Shown here: positions 39,218-54,200 of the stretch, one piece after another
Position numbering within the stretch: the stretch's first letter is position 1
Layout of the letters: each line of letters starts with the position of its first letter
The notes under the pieces: model-generated
Database searches by the model: none
What the model was told of the DNA's origin: nothing
The model's input: the letters and a program-made list of their open reading frames with translations, nothing else
Assembly (NCBI GenBank): GCA_037074765.1
Contig: JBAMDO010000016.1
Location: forward strand, 310,001-374,000
From: Mansonella perstans
Lineage: Eukaryota; Nematoda; Chromadorea; Rhabditida; Onchocercidae
Reading direction: 5' to 3'
Length of the DNA: 64,000 bases
Translations under genes and position numbers: made by a program

Positions 39218-42200
39218 ATGGATATCAATCCGTGTAAGTTTTTTTCATTAAACTTTGAAGATAATGTAAAATTAATGTTACTCCCTAAATGAGTCTAATT
39301 TATTTGTTTATTCAAATTTTAAATTTTAAACATTAAGCTTGACTTCAGAATTTGACAGTATAACTACCTACAGCTTTATTAGCAGATGAGTGATATCGTG
39401 GTCTATCACAAAAATCGGACACGGTTTTAAATATATGGACTGAAAGATTTGATGTCTGAAGCTAGCTATGAAAGACTGAATTTAAAGCAGTTAATAAAAG
39501 GTCAAATATATTTTAAAACTCAATATTGTAAAATTAATAAAAGTTCCCATAACTAATGCATTATTCTTGCAGCCTTTGCATTAATTCTCTATGTATTTAT
39601 TATTGTCTTATCAAAATCTGTTCAATGCGACGCTTTAAACGGTGCTAATAATTCATCCATTGTTGATAACGAAAGAAAGTCCTATCGAATTGTCAGAGGG
39701 CAGTCAGTATATGATAATGGTTAGTATTCACATTCATATTTATTCGTTATTTTATTTTAATTTCGGCTTAATTTTAAATTCTTATGCAATTTTTTTCATT
39801 CTTCGTTGGAGATTTTGCATTGATCAGAAAAAATTATTGGTCAGATATATTTTTGTAGATCTGCTTTAGAATGTTTACAGCACTAATTATTTAAATTTCT
39901 CAGATTTAGCTGTCCGAAAATTTTGAAAAGGGGAACAAAGCTTTCGCTAAATCAGATTGCTTCCATCTTGCTCAGATGCGAATTATTTAGATTTTTGTAT
40001 GGAAATAATTTCGGGTCAAAATTTTTGTGAAATCGGAAAAAAGCACTTTATTAGTTGTAGAATTTTGTATCATTAAATTTAAAATCTGATACCAACATCA
40101 TAAAAAGAAGAAAAGTACACGCCTAACACTTTTATCTGCTCATATTTTTGTATTCAGTAGATCATTTAATGGATTTATCAGTGTAATAAAAGGCATTGTA
40201 AGTAGTGATATGAAAGTCAAAGCAGTGCTCACTTGCATTGGTGAGTTCGATCGACATCTGGACTTAGCTTTTTTAATTTAAGTTATCTCGAGGAAGGATA
40301 GTCATGTCTCGAAAAGATAACAGTACAAAAACTTGTAAATAAATTACAGAACAGGCATATTTTATGGTTTTTTTCATCTATTCATTAATTCCTTTACTTG
40401 ACCACAAAACATCACGTTAGGTGCTTGTTATAAATTTTCCTAGTAAAAGTCGTGAATTTAAGACATAATTTGGAAATTTGTAGTCGTTAAGATTGAGAAC
40501 AAGAGGAAGAAGATTCATTTACTTCTTCAACTAATGATAATGAACGCAAACAGTACAATAGGATCATGTTTTTAATTTCTTTTCAACTTAAATTTTGAAA
40601 ATTTTTTTCTTTTGAGATTCTAAAAGATTTATCCACTAAATTCTCTTATTTATTTTGCTCATTTTGGTTATGCATGTTTGGTCATTGATCGTATTCCTTT
40701 TTTTAATGTCTTGCTGAATAGACTACTTTTCTAAATTATTTATTCCCAGATCTACTGGCATAGCGCAAAAATTTATTGGAAATGAGATTTAGTAAAAAAA
40801 AAAAAGAATAGAATTATTCAAATCAAAAATGTACAAAGGGAACCCTGGGAAAAAGAAAGGAAAAAGGATTAGACTTGAAAAAATAAGATTCATGAACATA
40901 TGTGATAAACAGAACTCATGATTAGGTGCAAAATAAAACCATCTGCTTTCTTTGTTTTCGACATGGTGGATGGTAAGAAATTAGTCCCATTATACCTGCA
41001 ATAGAAAAAAATCAGTCAGTCATTTAATGGATAGACAGAAAGTAATTTGCTTTAGAAATAATGAACAAAAAATTTTTATGAATGTTTGAGTCATTATGAC
41101 ATTAGAAGTGCTTCTCATTTCTATCACTTTAAAAATTTGTGAGGATTTTCAATGTCATATTCCAGCATCCTTTTCAAATTTCTTGTGATAAGCACAAAGA
41201 TTGTCTGCATTAATGGTATCAGTATGTACAGGAAAAGTATTAAATGTAAATGCAGAAAAACTTGAAGAGATTAATGTCGTAAGAAATGCAGAAAAGAAAA
41301 AAATCATAACTTTCATGTGATTAAATTGCTTCAAATGATTGAAATGATAAGAAATAGACGAATTAATTGAATGATTCATCTTGCACTGTTCATTGTTGTT
41401 CCCATTCTTTCTTTTTTTGATTTGTATAATGCAGGAAGTGAGAAATAACAGATGTTTCGGAAAAAGCCCTGACACAAATTAATTTCTGCTTACAATGCAC
41501 AGATAATCTTTTTGTATTATCGAATCTTAAATATCATGGTCATGCAAATAAGAGAAATATCAACAAATAAAAGTTTCATTTTTTATCTAGTTTTTTAAAT
41601 AGTGAGAGAAAATGGATGTATTCAGATATATTCTTCTGGGAGTTTTTACTAAACTAATTATGTTGCCGTAAAGGTCATCAAAATATCACAGGGAAAACAT
41701 TTCAAATATTGAACAAAAAGTTGTAATTTCATTTAATTTAATTACTTCGACAAAGATTTGGATTCGTATAGTCAAATCTCTCAAGTATTTGTCAGTACTT
41801 ACCACTGAAAGTTTATGCTACGCCTGCAGATACTAATGTCTGTAAAATGCCGAAATCCAACAACATGTCATAGCTTGTCGAGAAGATAGTACCGATATAT
41901 ATATCACATCTCTATTAGATATCATGTCTCTATATTTCGAAAAATTCTGTGATCGAAAACTGGATCAATACTTTCTGTTTGTTAATCGTTGTTGTATGCG
42001 TAAATGAGCACCCTTATCCGTGATATCAAATGATGCTTCCAAAATTACCTTTCAACACAAAGTTGTGGAAACGAAGAGAACGAGTTTAATTCATCTCTAT
42101 TCGTTCATGCAGAAAGTGGGATCAAAAAATGGTGCTTTGCATGATATCATTCGAGGTCATCTTGCCGCATATGTAAAATATTCAGCGAAATTTTGAGGTT

Positions 42201-45200
42201 ATAGGGATTGAAACAACTGCAAATCCTGGGAATATTATATATACCTAATTTTACGGCTTTACGAATAAAATAATAATCTGTTTCATTATGTGCTGGTTAA
42301 TATGGTGGATTTTTTCATGATTCTAAGATTTTTTGTGCGAACTCAAACATAATTCACAGAGATATTTCTTCTTACTGTGAGTGTTGTACTTTTCTGTTAT
42401 AATTTTCATTTCTTAAAATTGTTTAAAAAAAAAAAAACTAACTAAAAAACTAGTTCAATCATACTTTTGTGAGTCGATTACTGGAATTATTTTTTAACAG
42501 TTTGAGATGAATGTCTGAAGTTGTTAAATAATTGCAAATGTGAGGATGAATATTTCATAAAATTTCTTTGAAAGAGTGTAAAATGAATTTTGTTTTCACC
42601 ATAAATATTTCATTTTTGTTTTTTTCAAGTGCAGGTGTTTTTTAAAATAATCTGTCGGGAACAGGAGAAGAAGCAAAGAACAGTCTTTATTATAGATTAG
42701 TATTATCAGTTGTTCTCATAATATAAATCCTCGTACATTAGCGAAAGCGTAACATTCATTTGATCTTTTTCCAAGACTTATTGATAAATTTAGTTAATAT
42801 ACTTTTTCAACTAACAGGAATGAATTTCACACTGTAAAAAATATATCTGTATAAACATAAATGGAACAGTTGAAATTGAAATATAGTAATAAGACGATTT
42901 ATGTTTATCCAGCAGACTGCTGGATAAACATAAATCGTATTTTTTTTTTTTTTGGTTAACATGTCAAAAGAGAATATTAACATAAATTATGAACTGCATA
43001 TATGTCTCTTAAAGAATATTGAAATGATTCTCTTTCTATGGTTTGCAACTTTTCAAAGAATACTAAAGAACTGAAGTGGAAGTCGTTTAAATGATTGATA
43101 TTATCAATTAGCAAATCAGAATTTTTTTCTCAAATTTCCCTCTAAAAATTTGTTTCTTTTGCTTTACTTAAATTCTTTTCAATGATATAAAGAAATTTGA
43201 TTTTATAGCAACAGAATTTCCATATAGTCATTTCGAATGCGTGATTTCGAACCTTGTTGATTTGAGAAGAATGAAATAGGTTATGGGATATTTTCTACAG
43301 TCTTTTCCACGGTCAATTCCATTTGTTCATTAACTGTTGTTTATGTCTGTCGGATGTGGCGCCATCATTTTTATAATGCGCTGAACTTTGTCGTGCTTTT
43401 GAGCTTTTTAAATGTTGTGCAGTAAAAATGGTTGCTGGTATTAAAAAGTGCAAAATTGATTGGCATCATGAATTTAGTATGTCAGCTCGCCTTAGCTGTC
43501 TTCTGATATTGTGCATCAGTGTGGATTGAATTCGGAACACATTCAATTAAGAACACTGAACAATGATTTTTTTATATGATAACACAAAAAATTTTTTTGG
43601 AGAGAGAAGAGATAAAGCTGATAAGTGGGGTGAATCGTCATGACGTCTGAGAAGCAAACTTATATGAGGTCAATCATTCAAGAATTCATATATGATAATA
43701 AAATGGTGAGGATTATTTCTAGCAGCTAAAAGGTGTTTTATTTGACAAAAAATCATCCAAAATCATGATAAAAGATCATTACAAACCAAGTTATTTCTTC
43801 TTTCCTTGATTTTTTTTATTTTAAATTTAAATTTAGGGAAGTTGTTTTTTTATTGTGAAACAAAAATTATTGCGCAGCATTACGCAGCATATAATTAATG
43901 TTTAAAATGCAAACGTACAACATCTATTACGATGAGGTTCTTAAAGATGACCAATGGAGGGAATACTTCATCTTCAACGAAATGTGCATTAATTAAACTG
44001 AAGATCAGGGCCATATTATAATACGATTTTACAAGCCTTTTTAATTTAATTATTTCGTTTTATGAAGTTTTTTTTTTTAAAACTTTTGGAAGAAATTCGG
44101 TTTTTTTTAAAATTCTTTTTTCCAATTTCTGAAAGGCTTTCAGTTATTTCAACCAAACTATAATTTAGCGTGTTGTTTATATTTGAATCTATTCATTGCG
44201 TTCATTTCCAACTCTTGCAACTGTGAGATGAATTTTTAAAGTTTATGTCATTCCATAGGAACCGACAAAAGGTTAAGCCCAAATAACAGTTTTGAGCAGT
44301 TTTTTTTTTGTACAAAGTTAATAAAATTCAATCTTATAAACTGTAAGCTTGGCAACATTTTATAAGTCTCGTGGATGCAACAGTTGCACTCAAAGATATG
44401 ATCAAGGGCTACAAAGAATACTCAGAAATCTTATTTAAATTGTTGGAATTTAGATTTTCATGCTTTTTTTGAATTCTAAAATTTCGTTTTTCTTTTCAGA
44501 CGACCGTTTTCTTAAATTTCACTTCACTGAGGAACCCCCAGATACGGTAGCAAAAGCTGGTCGGATAGAATTGAATTGCCGATATGCCGTATCGACGAAA
44601 AATATCTCGTCTCGCATTGAATGGCGGAAAGATGGTGCGGAGCTGAGTTCATTACGATCTACGGGAAGAGTGTAAGTTGCATTGAATGATAGTTCACATG
44701 TATGTGTAAAACCAATTACATCCTTTGCATCGATTGAAATGAAATTCGTAGATGAATTCTTGAATTGATGAATTCCTAACTGATACTTATCAGTAACAAA
44801 TTGCAATTTTTCATCGTTTGTTTCCCTAGATTTCAAAAAAATTTGACGAAAACGGGCAAATTGTTAATTACGAGAAAGATTTTTTTTAAATGCAAAATTC
44901 AAATTCTATGATCATCTTTACTATCTAAAGCGGGATAAGTAACATTTATGTGTTTAGTTTATTTTTTGAAACAATCAAAAAAATTTTCTTTGTTTCCAAA
45001 ATTTGATTAATTTTTATTGAATATATAGGAGTGAATTTAGCGAATTTATTGCTAAACTTATAGACGTTCAAAATATACATTCACTAAATTTATTAGAGAT
45101 TGATGGTAGGAACTATAATCAATCTTATATTTAATGCTTTGTGCCTACAACTTGCTTGTTATTTATTGCTTCATATCATTTCTTTTTCTGTTCGTTGTTC

Positions 45201-48200
45201 TATTCTCCAATAATAGCTGTAATTTTATTTCCTAAACTGCAAATAAGTTTTCTTCTAAATATTAATACAAATCATTTTCCATCTACGAAATTCCTATTAT
45301 TTTTAATTCTTTTTCTGTAAGATTCATGGCGAATGCTATTGGAGAGCAGTAAGGGAGAGAAAAGAATACTTGAAAGGAGATATAAAAAAGGAAATTTAGA
45401 TTATGAGCAAATGAACGAATTTAGTGGTAGGTGCTAGAGCAGATGTTTTTCAAGTTGTAATGATTGTGATTTATTTGGTCTTGTATGATTTTTTAAATTT
45501 TATATTATTTTCTTCCGGAAAAAACTTTTTTGATTACCATTTCTTCATGCGGAAGATTTGTTTAGCGAATCCGCTTCTTCCCTTTTGTATTTAGATTTGA
45601 AAATGTTTTACTAATTTATGCAACTTTAAATTCCCTTAATCCCTTTACGATTTTTTAATTTTTGAATGATATTTCTTTTTCTGAGCAAACGAAAGTTTCA
45701 GCCTAGTGATCGGTGAACTGTTTGAAGTCTGCATCATAACAACTACTCCATGTCGGGTGGGTAATCCAAATATAATGGCACGAAGACTGGGGTTTTACGA
45801 GTATGGATTAGAATCAAAGGGGTGCACATTACTAATTTTAGCTGGATTGGGTCGCTGGGGATTTATGATGAATGGATAAAGTAGCTTAAAATGGACCTTG
45901 CTTGAATAGTTGAATGGTTCATTATCTAATTTATGTCATCTGACTTGAGAAATTATCTTCAGGCAGCATCTAGTGGCAGACGATTGATAGGGAAGGGCTA
46001 TTCAAGAGTATAGAAACTTGAAAGCTTAGTTGCCATTGTTGAAGACGCAGACTGAAATGATTTGCGCAATAAATTAAGCTTTCTGGCATTCGTACTAGAG
46101 ACATGAGCAAAACAATTCAATCGCTATGAAAATTATATTATTCTTATAATGAAAAGCAATAATTTAAGCTGTATATTGGATAGATAAATCAGTAAAGATA
46201 CTCAATTCTATGGAAAAATTTGCATTTTATGAAAAAATTCCATTCCTGCTACTGGTGCCTTCGAATAAAAAAACAATTCGACTATTTTTTATCAAATTCA
46301 CATCCCAAAAAATAATGAAAAATAAGAAATTGAAAAGAGGAAGTGTTGCTTTCACTAAATAGAATTCCAAACAGTCGTCTTTCATTGCAGTCATAAATGT
46401 ATTTTTATTTCATTTTTACATTTATTATTGTTCGCTTTGTTCTGTATGGATGGATATTCAGGTAGAATAGAGAGTTTTATTACTGGTTTTTCTTTTTGAA
46501 AATCGGGAAAATTTTATCGTCGGTTTTTCCAAGTGGGAAGAAATGAGTGTAAACATTAGTAAATATAAATATAAGGTGAAGATTAAAAAGAAAGAAGGGA
46601 TTTGAAGAGTTTTAGAAACCTTTTCATAATATATTTTTTTCTGTGACAAATTATATATAAATGTTACTCATTATGATAGGCGAAGATATAATAATAAGTC
46701 TCAGGCTTTGATTTAGCTGATTTCAAGTAAAATTTTCAAAACTCTCACCTGGTTAAAAGAGAAAAAACGTAATCCTACTGTGTGTCATTTGTGTATAATA
46801 GATTTTTATTTTACCAGCCTTTTAAGTACAGTTTCATTCTGCAATTTCATTATTTTTATTGAAAGCTTAGATTCTTACAGTAAGCTATGGTAGGATCGGA
46901 CTATTACAGTAGTGCTTATGAGTGCACCTGAATTGTTTACTGTTTGGTATAAATACGATTGTATTTTTAGCAAAATGGACTGAATGTAATATTTTAAAGG
47001 CAAAAATTAACTCAGCAATGCATGTCATTAGGTAAGCATTATCTCGTTTTTGTTATTCAGTCATTTGTTGGGTAATTGGAAAGGAGATGCTAGGATATTG
47101 TACTGCTTAAGTGTGTACGGTAGAAAAAAACAAAAGCGATAACCAAAATCTTGTTAGTGTAAACTTTAGAATATGTAGTTTTATAATATCAGATTATGTT
47201 CTTACGGAAGGTTGGCAGATGTGATTGTAGTCGAATGTTTGCTTTGACGTTGAATTTTACTGAATTATCTTTAGAAAAGATGAAATTTCATGGGAACGTC
47301 CCTTTTTTCTATTTTTGTCTACCAGTTTACTAGATGTTACGATGCTCATCAATGATAATGTGTTTTCTTCTTGTTATTTTACGTTTATTGCTCCTTACAA
47401 GTGTCCTTGTTTTATTTGTATGAGATTCGCTAGTGGACCACCATTGATGCTTACAATTTCAAAGCAGGCAGATGTGCAAGCGAAGTGAATAATCTCAACA
47501 CAAATGTCATTAATTTTCTCTGTAGGCATGAACGAAAATTTTATAATTCACTGATGAATTGAATAATTGAATCTCGGTCTTTTCTAAGTTTTAACTGAAA
47601 AATACTTCATGCTCGTATTTCTGTGGGCATGGGTAACGTAATACATTGTGAGCATCTCGGATTGGTTGACATGAAGAAAAGTTTTACAGGAATGAATCTG
47701 CTGAAAATAATCTACTGTAAGCTATTTCATTTAATTTGCATATATGTTTTAATAGTTCAGTTCAGCCGGAAATTAGAAATGCTACTGAAATTTTTAAAAA
47801 TATTAAAATTGTTGAAAAGAATTATCAATTACGTTAAAATTAAACGATCATTCGGCAACACTTGCTTTCTTTCTGATAAAATAAATGTTTCACGCAAAGT
47901 AGGACATCGTCTTCTGACCAGAACAAAGCTATCTGATAATGTTCCATTCTTTGTCTTTGATCATGGAACGACAAATTAAAACAACAAGCGAATCTAGACG
48001 GGGAATGAAAGGAACTGCTAAAGCATTATTACTGGAAATATTCATGAATGTATCAAACGACAACAGTGATATGAAGAAGATGGGGTATTTTCAGGATAGT
48101 CACTGTATGAAGAGAAAATTTCGGACAGTTCATGTTTTTGTCATTTGCTATTAACAAATCTTTCCATCAAAAAAGGATTCAATTCAAGTAGCAATAGAAA

Positions 48201-51200
48201 GTAGCAAGTGTCAAAGGATCAAATTCTTCTATAAAAGAATTTCTCAGAAAATGGAAAACTATCTGAAAATAAGTCTTTTTTCTCAAGATCACGGAAAATG
48301 AGAAACCGGGATTACAAGTCCAATTCTGACAGATTCAAAATTTTTTTCATTCACTTAACACTACTATCTATTATATTTGTAACTTCTTGTTCTGAAATTC
48401 TTCGTAAATGAGAGTAGATATTATCGCTACTGAACTGATTCTCATTTTATGTACTAAGTGAGAGAGTTCATTTTTCTCAAGATTCATAAATATTTCATTG
48501 TTTTTTCAAACGTAGCGTTTATTTAATTTTTATTCTTCAGCAAATAATAGTAACTTTTTAAGGCTATCATCTTCTGGTTTATTAATCATCGAAAATGTTG
48601 GACCCTCCGATGAAGGCTTATATCAGTGTGCAGTCCATGTAACGGATCAAAAAAATTTTGTTTGGACATATCTTTCTCGGAAAGCAACTGTCCATCTGCC
48701 TTCGCTTAGCAGGTTTTATACTTTTTTTCACGAAAAATCAGTCTATATACGTGATATTTTTTGCTCAAGTGATCCGGCTCACTGTTTATGACTTATTTAT
48801 TCGTTAATAAAGCATTTGTAACATGCAAAATTTCCTTGTATATTGTTTATTTTTAGATTTTTTCACTGAATTTAATAATTGCAGGTTTGAAATACAACCA
48901 GAAAACCGTGAAGTGCACGTTGGACAGAGTGTTGCTTTTGCTTGTGTGCTGGTTAGTACGGCTCTTGTATTTTCTAATATATTATGTAAAATTTTGAAAT
49001 CTTTTGAGGACCGTACTTCTACAATAATCCAAAGCAAAAATTATGTGGGATGTTTTGAAGCCACTGTAGGAACATGTATTGATTTTAAGTTATGCAGGTA
49101 AATGAATTATAAGTGATTACAGGATTCGCAACCATCAGCACATATTGAATGGTTTTTCAACGGGAAGCGAATTAATGATCGTACGCTTTTTCTTTTCTGC
49201 TTTTTTTTTGAAAATATTTTGGCAAAAGTATAGAACTATAAAATAAAATCAAATTAATCATTCTTTATTGATTACGCGAAGATTAATGAGTTTTCGACAG
49301 GAAAAATTTTTTTCATTATTGGAATATGTAAAAATGGAATTGTCTTCATTCACACTAATTTCAAATTTAAAAGCCCTTTCAACTTTGAAACGAAATCAGG
49401 AAAAAATGATGAAATATTCACTTTTGGTCAAACTTTCCTGATCAAGTTTTTCTATTGTATAAAAGAAAAATTACGATTAAATTCATGTTGTTGTTTGAAA
49501 AAAAACTTTACATTTTCAAATTGATATGCTGTTTTTCAAGAAATGAAATTAATGCTGAAATTTTTTGTTACAGGAGATAGTTCTATAACAATATTTCCGA
49601 TTACTTCAACGCTTGAGATTAGTAGTGTCTTACCCAAACATGAGGGTATTTATCATTGTGTCGCAACGAATGAGGGGAAAAGTCGTTCCAGCCGTGATGC
49701 TCAACTTACTATAAAGCCTGAAAGCAGCGGTAATTTAGTGACTTTAAATGATAACCGATTAAATTTTATAATTAAATTCTGCTGATGGATGTGGTATTTT
49801 TATAAGGCATATCATTCCTACTTAACTTTACTCACTGCTACATGGTTGTATTGCTTTTTAAGATATGTAGAGACGTGGAAGAATGCTATCTTCTTCCAGA
49901 ATCACAACTCAATGACATGTTCAAAACATTCTAAATTTTTCAGTCGGCAATGAGTTTTCGGAGCCGTATTTCATTCTGGAGCCGCGAGGTAATGTAATAA
50001 ACGAAGGCGAATCCGTGGTACTAGAATGTCTGGTGAATGGATGGCCAAGACCAGATGTGCGGTGGTTGAAAGGTGCCGAGACAATATCCGTAACTGGAAA
50101 CAGAGTAAGCATTGTTATTGCTTTTGTAGTTCTATACAAATTTGGCTTCCTTTTTAAAATTTGATGCAAAATATATTCTTTGATGCCTTTACATTTTTGA
50201 ACATATTGGCTTTTTTCAGCGTCAGCTAGGTTCATCTTCGTTTATGATTCTAAAAGCGAAAGCACAGGATGCAGGTATTTATACATGTAGAGCAAGTAAC
50301 AGTCAAGAATCGTTAGATGCCTCAGCTACTGTGCAAGTTAAAGGTAGTATTTCCCTATAATGAATTTTAAAAAATTTTTCACGAAAAGTTTAGTTTTGTT
50401 GGCTTAAGTTTAATTTTATTGGCTTCCAGCAAAGACTTGGAAATTATTTGGATTAGGGCTTGAAGCTAGGACAGTTTTCATTTTTTATAACAAGGTTATT
50501 TTCTCTTATTTATTATTCTTAGCTTCTTTTTTTAACACAAATGAAGATTAGAAGGAAAATATCTTTGTTATGATAAGTTTTCTGTTCTTTATTCCTTTTT
50601 GATATCTTTAATCTTTTTCTGGTATTTTCTTGTTTTTGAATAAAAAAGAAAAAAATCCTTGAACTATCATCATTTGAGTCTTCTATTCAAGTGCTTAACT
50701 TTTCTGTTTGTTGAATTTAAATATTTGTAAATGCAAAATTGTTGACAATAATTATGCATGTTTTATGATTTTTTTTGCAGTAACACCGAAAATTATAGCC
50801 GAGCCAAAGAGTGTTGTAGCGTTAGAAACGGCAGATGTCGAGGTTCTTTTTTTTATCTTTATTTAAAAGACTTTGAACTCTTTAAGAATTGGAGGAATAG
50901 TCTAAAAGCTAATGAAGAAATTATAAATTCCTAACGCTAATTTAATTCACTTAACTTATTTTTAGTTCAACTGCGAAGCTTCGGGAGAACCTGGTCCGGC
51001 TGTTAGTTGGTATAAAAATGGCGAAACAATCATCGCGAGCGAATATTTTGTGGTAAAAATTAATTTATTTTCTACGGAATCAGCGAGAGATGTAATATTT
51101 AGTAGTTTTTTTAATCTCTTAATGTGGAATTTAGAAAAATGTGGAATTCAGAAAAATGTCTACTTTTCTAAAACAAGATACAGTGAGTGACAGACGTTCC

Positions 51201-54200
51201 GTAAACATGCAAACTGAGAAATTTTTCTCGGCGATGAGAAAGATTTTAATATCATTATTTATGTGAAAGTAACAGAATAATTCAAAGCTGAAACAATGTT
51301 CAAGTATAAAATCAGTTTCAATAGTTCTGCTAAGTTTTTTTCTGAAACAGATAGAAGCAACTCGTTTACGAATTCTCGGATTGGTGCGAAATGATCAAGG
51401 TGTATATCAGTGCATTGCTGAAAACGATGCTGGATCTGTGCAGTCGAGTGCTCAATTAATTGTTGATAGCTCCGGTAACTTTTGAAGTATTTTTTTACAT
51501 TCGCGATCATAATGGTGCATGGCTGTATTTATGCCGTCCGTATTCGGAGTTCTTAATTATTCTTTCTTTTAAATTGTACCCTAAATGTGCATTTTGTTTA
51601 TTTCATATGCGATCGCTTTTAAAATTCAGTGAATTGTTAAACTTTAAATGGGCAAAACTAATAATTAATATTTCGAAAAATTTGCACATTTGGTGGTTCT
51701 GGACTGTGCAACCAGTCTTTAATTTTCGATGTTTCGATCTTTCAACCACTTTAACATGGTTTTAATCCGTATTTCTGGATTATACTATGCTTGATTCTAT
51801 CTATTGTTCTTAGAATTTTAGCAGTAATAGTATTACTTTATAGAGGAACTACTCCAGCTTTATGTCCTAAAGTTTTATTCAATGAATGATACGACATCTA
51901 TTTTGGAAGAAATTATGAATATTAATAACACGGGTGAGAGGAGTGTGCATGAGTGTGGACGCGATTTTCTTTTAATAGTTTGCTGCTCGTTACTATCTTT
52001 CATTTAAAAAAAAAAAAAAAAGAAAAAAAAAAACAAAAATATTGCAAATCTAAGTAATTGGTTCCAAATTTTTATGGGGTTCAATCAAATTTCCCTCAAA
52101 TTAGAGCATGACAAATGTCTTTTTGGAACTATTCCAGTAATCTATCGTTTATTAATTTCTAATGTTTAATTTTTGCCCATAGCGATTAACAGCACGGAGT
52201 TATTAATACTTATTTAATGCTTTGTGTGGTGTAAGCTGTTAGATTTAACTACCGAAACCAAACATAATTTGAGAATTGTTTTAAAATTAGCCACTTGTAT
52301 GTGAAGAGCAGATCGAGTTATTTATTAGCTAAATAATTGTATTATAATGCATGCTCCTTTTACTGCAATTCCTGTAGCAGAGTCCACTATAATGAACTGT
52401 TGTCTTAACTATGTTGAACTCATTTGCAAGAATCTTATTTGCATGTGAAATACATCCTTCTTTTTACAAACGTACTTTAGATTCATTTGCTATGGCTGCT
52501 TCAAGTGGACAACCAAAATTGCCATCGGAACCACTAGGTGTTCGTGCAAGTGTTGTTGGAAGTCGTTTTGTGGTACTAACTTGGGATCCTCCTGTTCAGC
52601 GGCATGGTGCTGTTTTAGCTTATCATATTTTCTACAAGGAGCAAGATTCTTCGAGGTATTACCTGTTTTTAATTGGTATTTTTTCGGAAAAATTTTATGA
52701 AACGGAAAGGTTTTGGCAATAAACAGTCAACTATAATAAATTTTTATTTTTGATTTTAGAAATTGAATCACTCAGTTGTAGTAATTTTTCTACAGAAAAT
52801 TATTTATGCATATTAACATTTCAAAACATGTAAAAGTAAGTTAAATTTAGGGAACGAATGCTGAACTCGTCAGCTACGTCGTTCACAGTGACTCCATTGC
52901 AACCGAATACTACATATGTTTTCCGGTTGGTTGCCGAAAATGAAGCTGGTATGGGAAAATCAAGTACACATATTTTTATTACGACGACAGAAGAAAAGGT
53001 TTTTTATTTTACAAGTCACCACTTCGGGCAGGTAGAAACAAATAATCTGCGTTGGTACAATTGGTTCTTATGAGTACTATTATGGATTGATTTGAAAAAA
53101 ACTTTTTGTTCTTGTTTGAAAAGATCTTTTAAATACATTGATAAGTTTTAAAATGAAATGTTGGAAACTTTTAGGCAGTTCCTGGAAAAGTGAAAAATCT
53201 ACGTGGTACGGCTGTAAGTCCGGAAACTGTCGAAGTGTCCTGGGAACCACCAGCTAGCAACGGACCTGAGCCAGCACAGTACAAATTGTTCTATATTCGG
53301 AAAGATCATGAACCGAATGAAAAGGAAACGCAAATTGTGGTACGCTGTTGTCGTTATTTTTTACCATGTTTCAAAAGGTTAATACCGATATAGTCAAGAT
53401 ATATATATATTTGATTCGTGATGTTAAAAACAGAATTCAGCAACGGAATCTTGTTTTCAGACAAAAAAGACATCTTATACTCTTCATGGCATGGAGAAAT
53501 ATGTCGAATATGTCATTCGAGTCGAAGCAGAAGGAGTAAATGGTGCTGGTCTAAGCTCTGAACCAATCACCGTAAGAACATTGCCTGATTTACCATCACG
53601 ACCTCCAAATGATGTTAGGTATGTTACATACTGCCATCTTTGAGATATTATATAGTCTTGTTTCCAAGTTTCTACTTTTGTTTATGAATAATTTATCTAG
53701 AATGTTCCTAGAAACCATAAACGAACATTAGGATAGATCTCACATATTGTCTTGCAGAGCCGAGGCAATTTCAACTACCGCTGTTCTTGTACAATGGACA
53801 CCACTATCAGTGGAAGATAGGAACGGTATTCTGACTGGATATCGTATAAAGTATAAAACAAAGTTGCGTGGTGCAAAGGGCAATACGTTAGTAGTCGATG
53901 GAAACAACAGTTCTTATACTATGTCAGGTCTCGAACCTGGTACACAATATATGCTTCGAGTTGCAGCTGTTAATCAGGTTTTTCATGGAATTTTGTGAAT
54001 GAAATAGTATGGTGAAATCGGCAGGATTCCCTTATATTTCCATTAAATTTTTTGAAGGTTGCCAAAACATCATTGAATATTAAAACAAGTGCATTTAAAT
54101 TTTTAATGGTTTATAGTTTGATAGAAAACGTTTACAGCTGAAAGTAGAAAGCTAATTTTTATTTTAAGAAGCACAACATTTTCTGCTGCGTTTCAAAATG

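Noticed and set aside
47623..48154. Overlapping open frames of 118 and 71 codons in unc-40 intron 3
   Set aside because: Lys/Ile/Leu-rich composition typical of AT-rich noncoding DNA; no recognisable motif or splice continuity.
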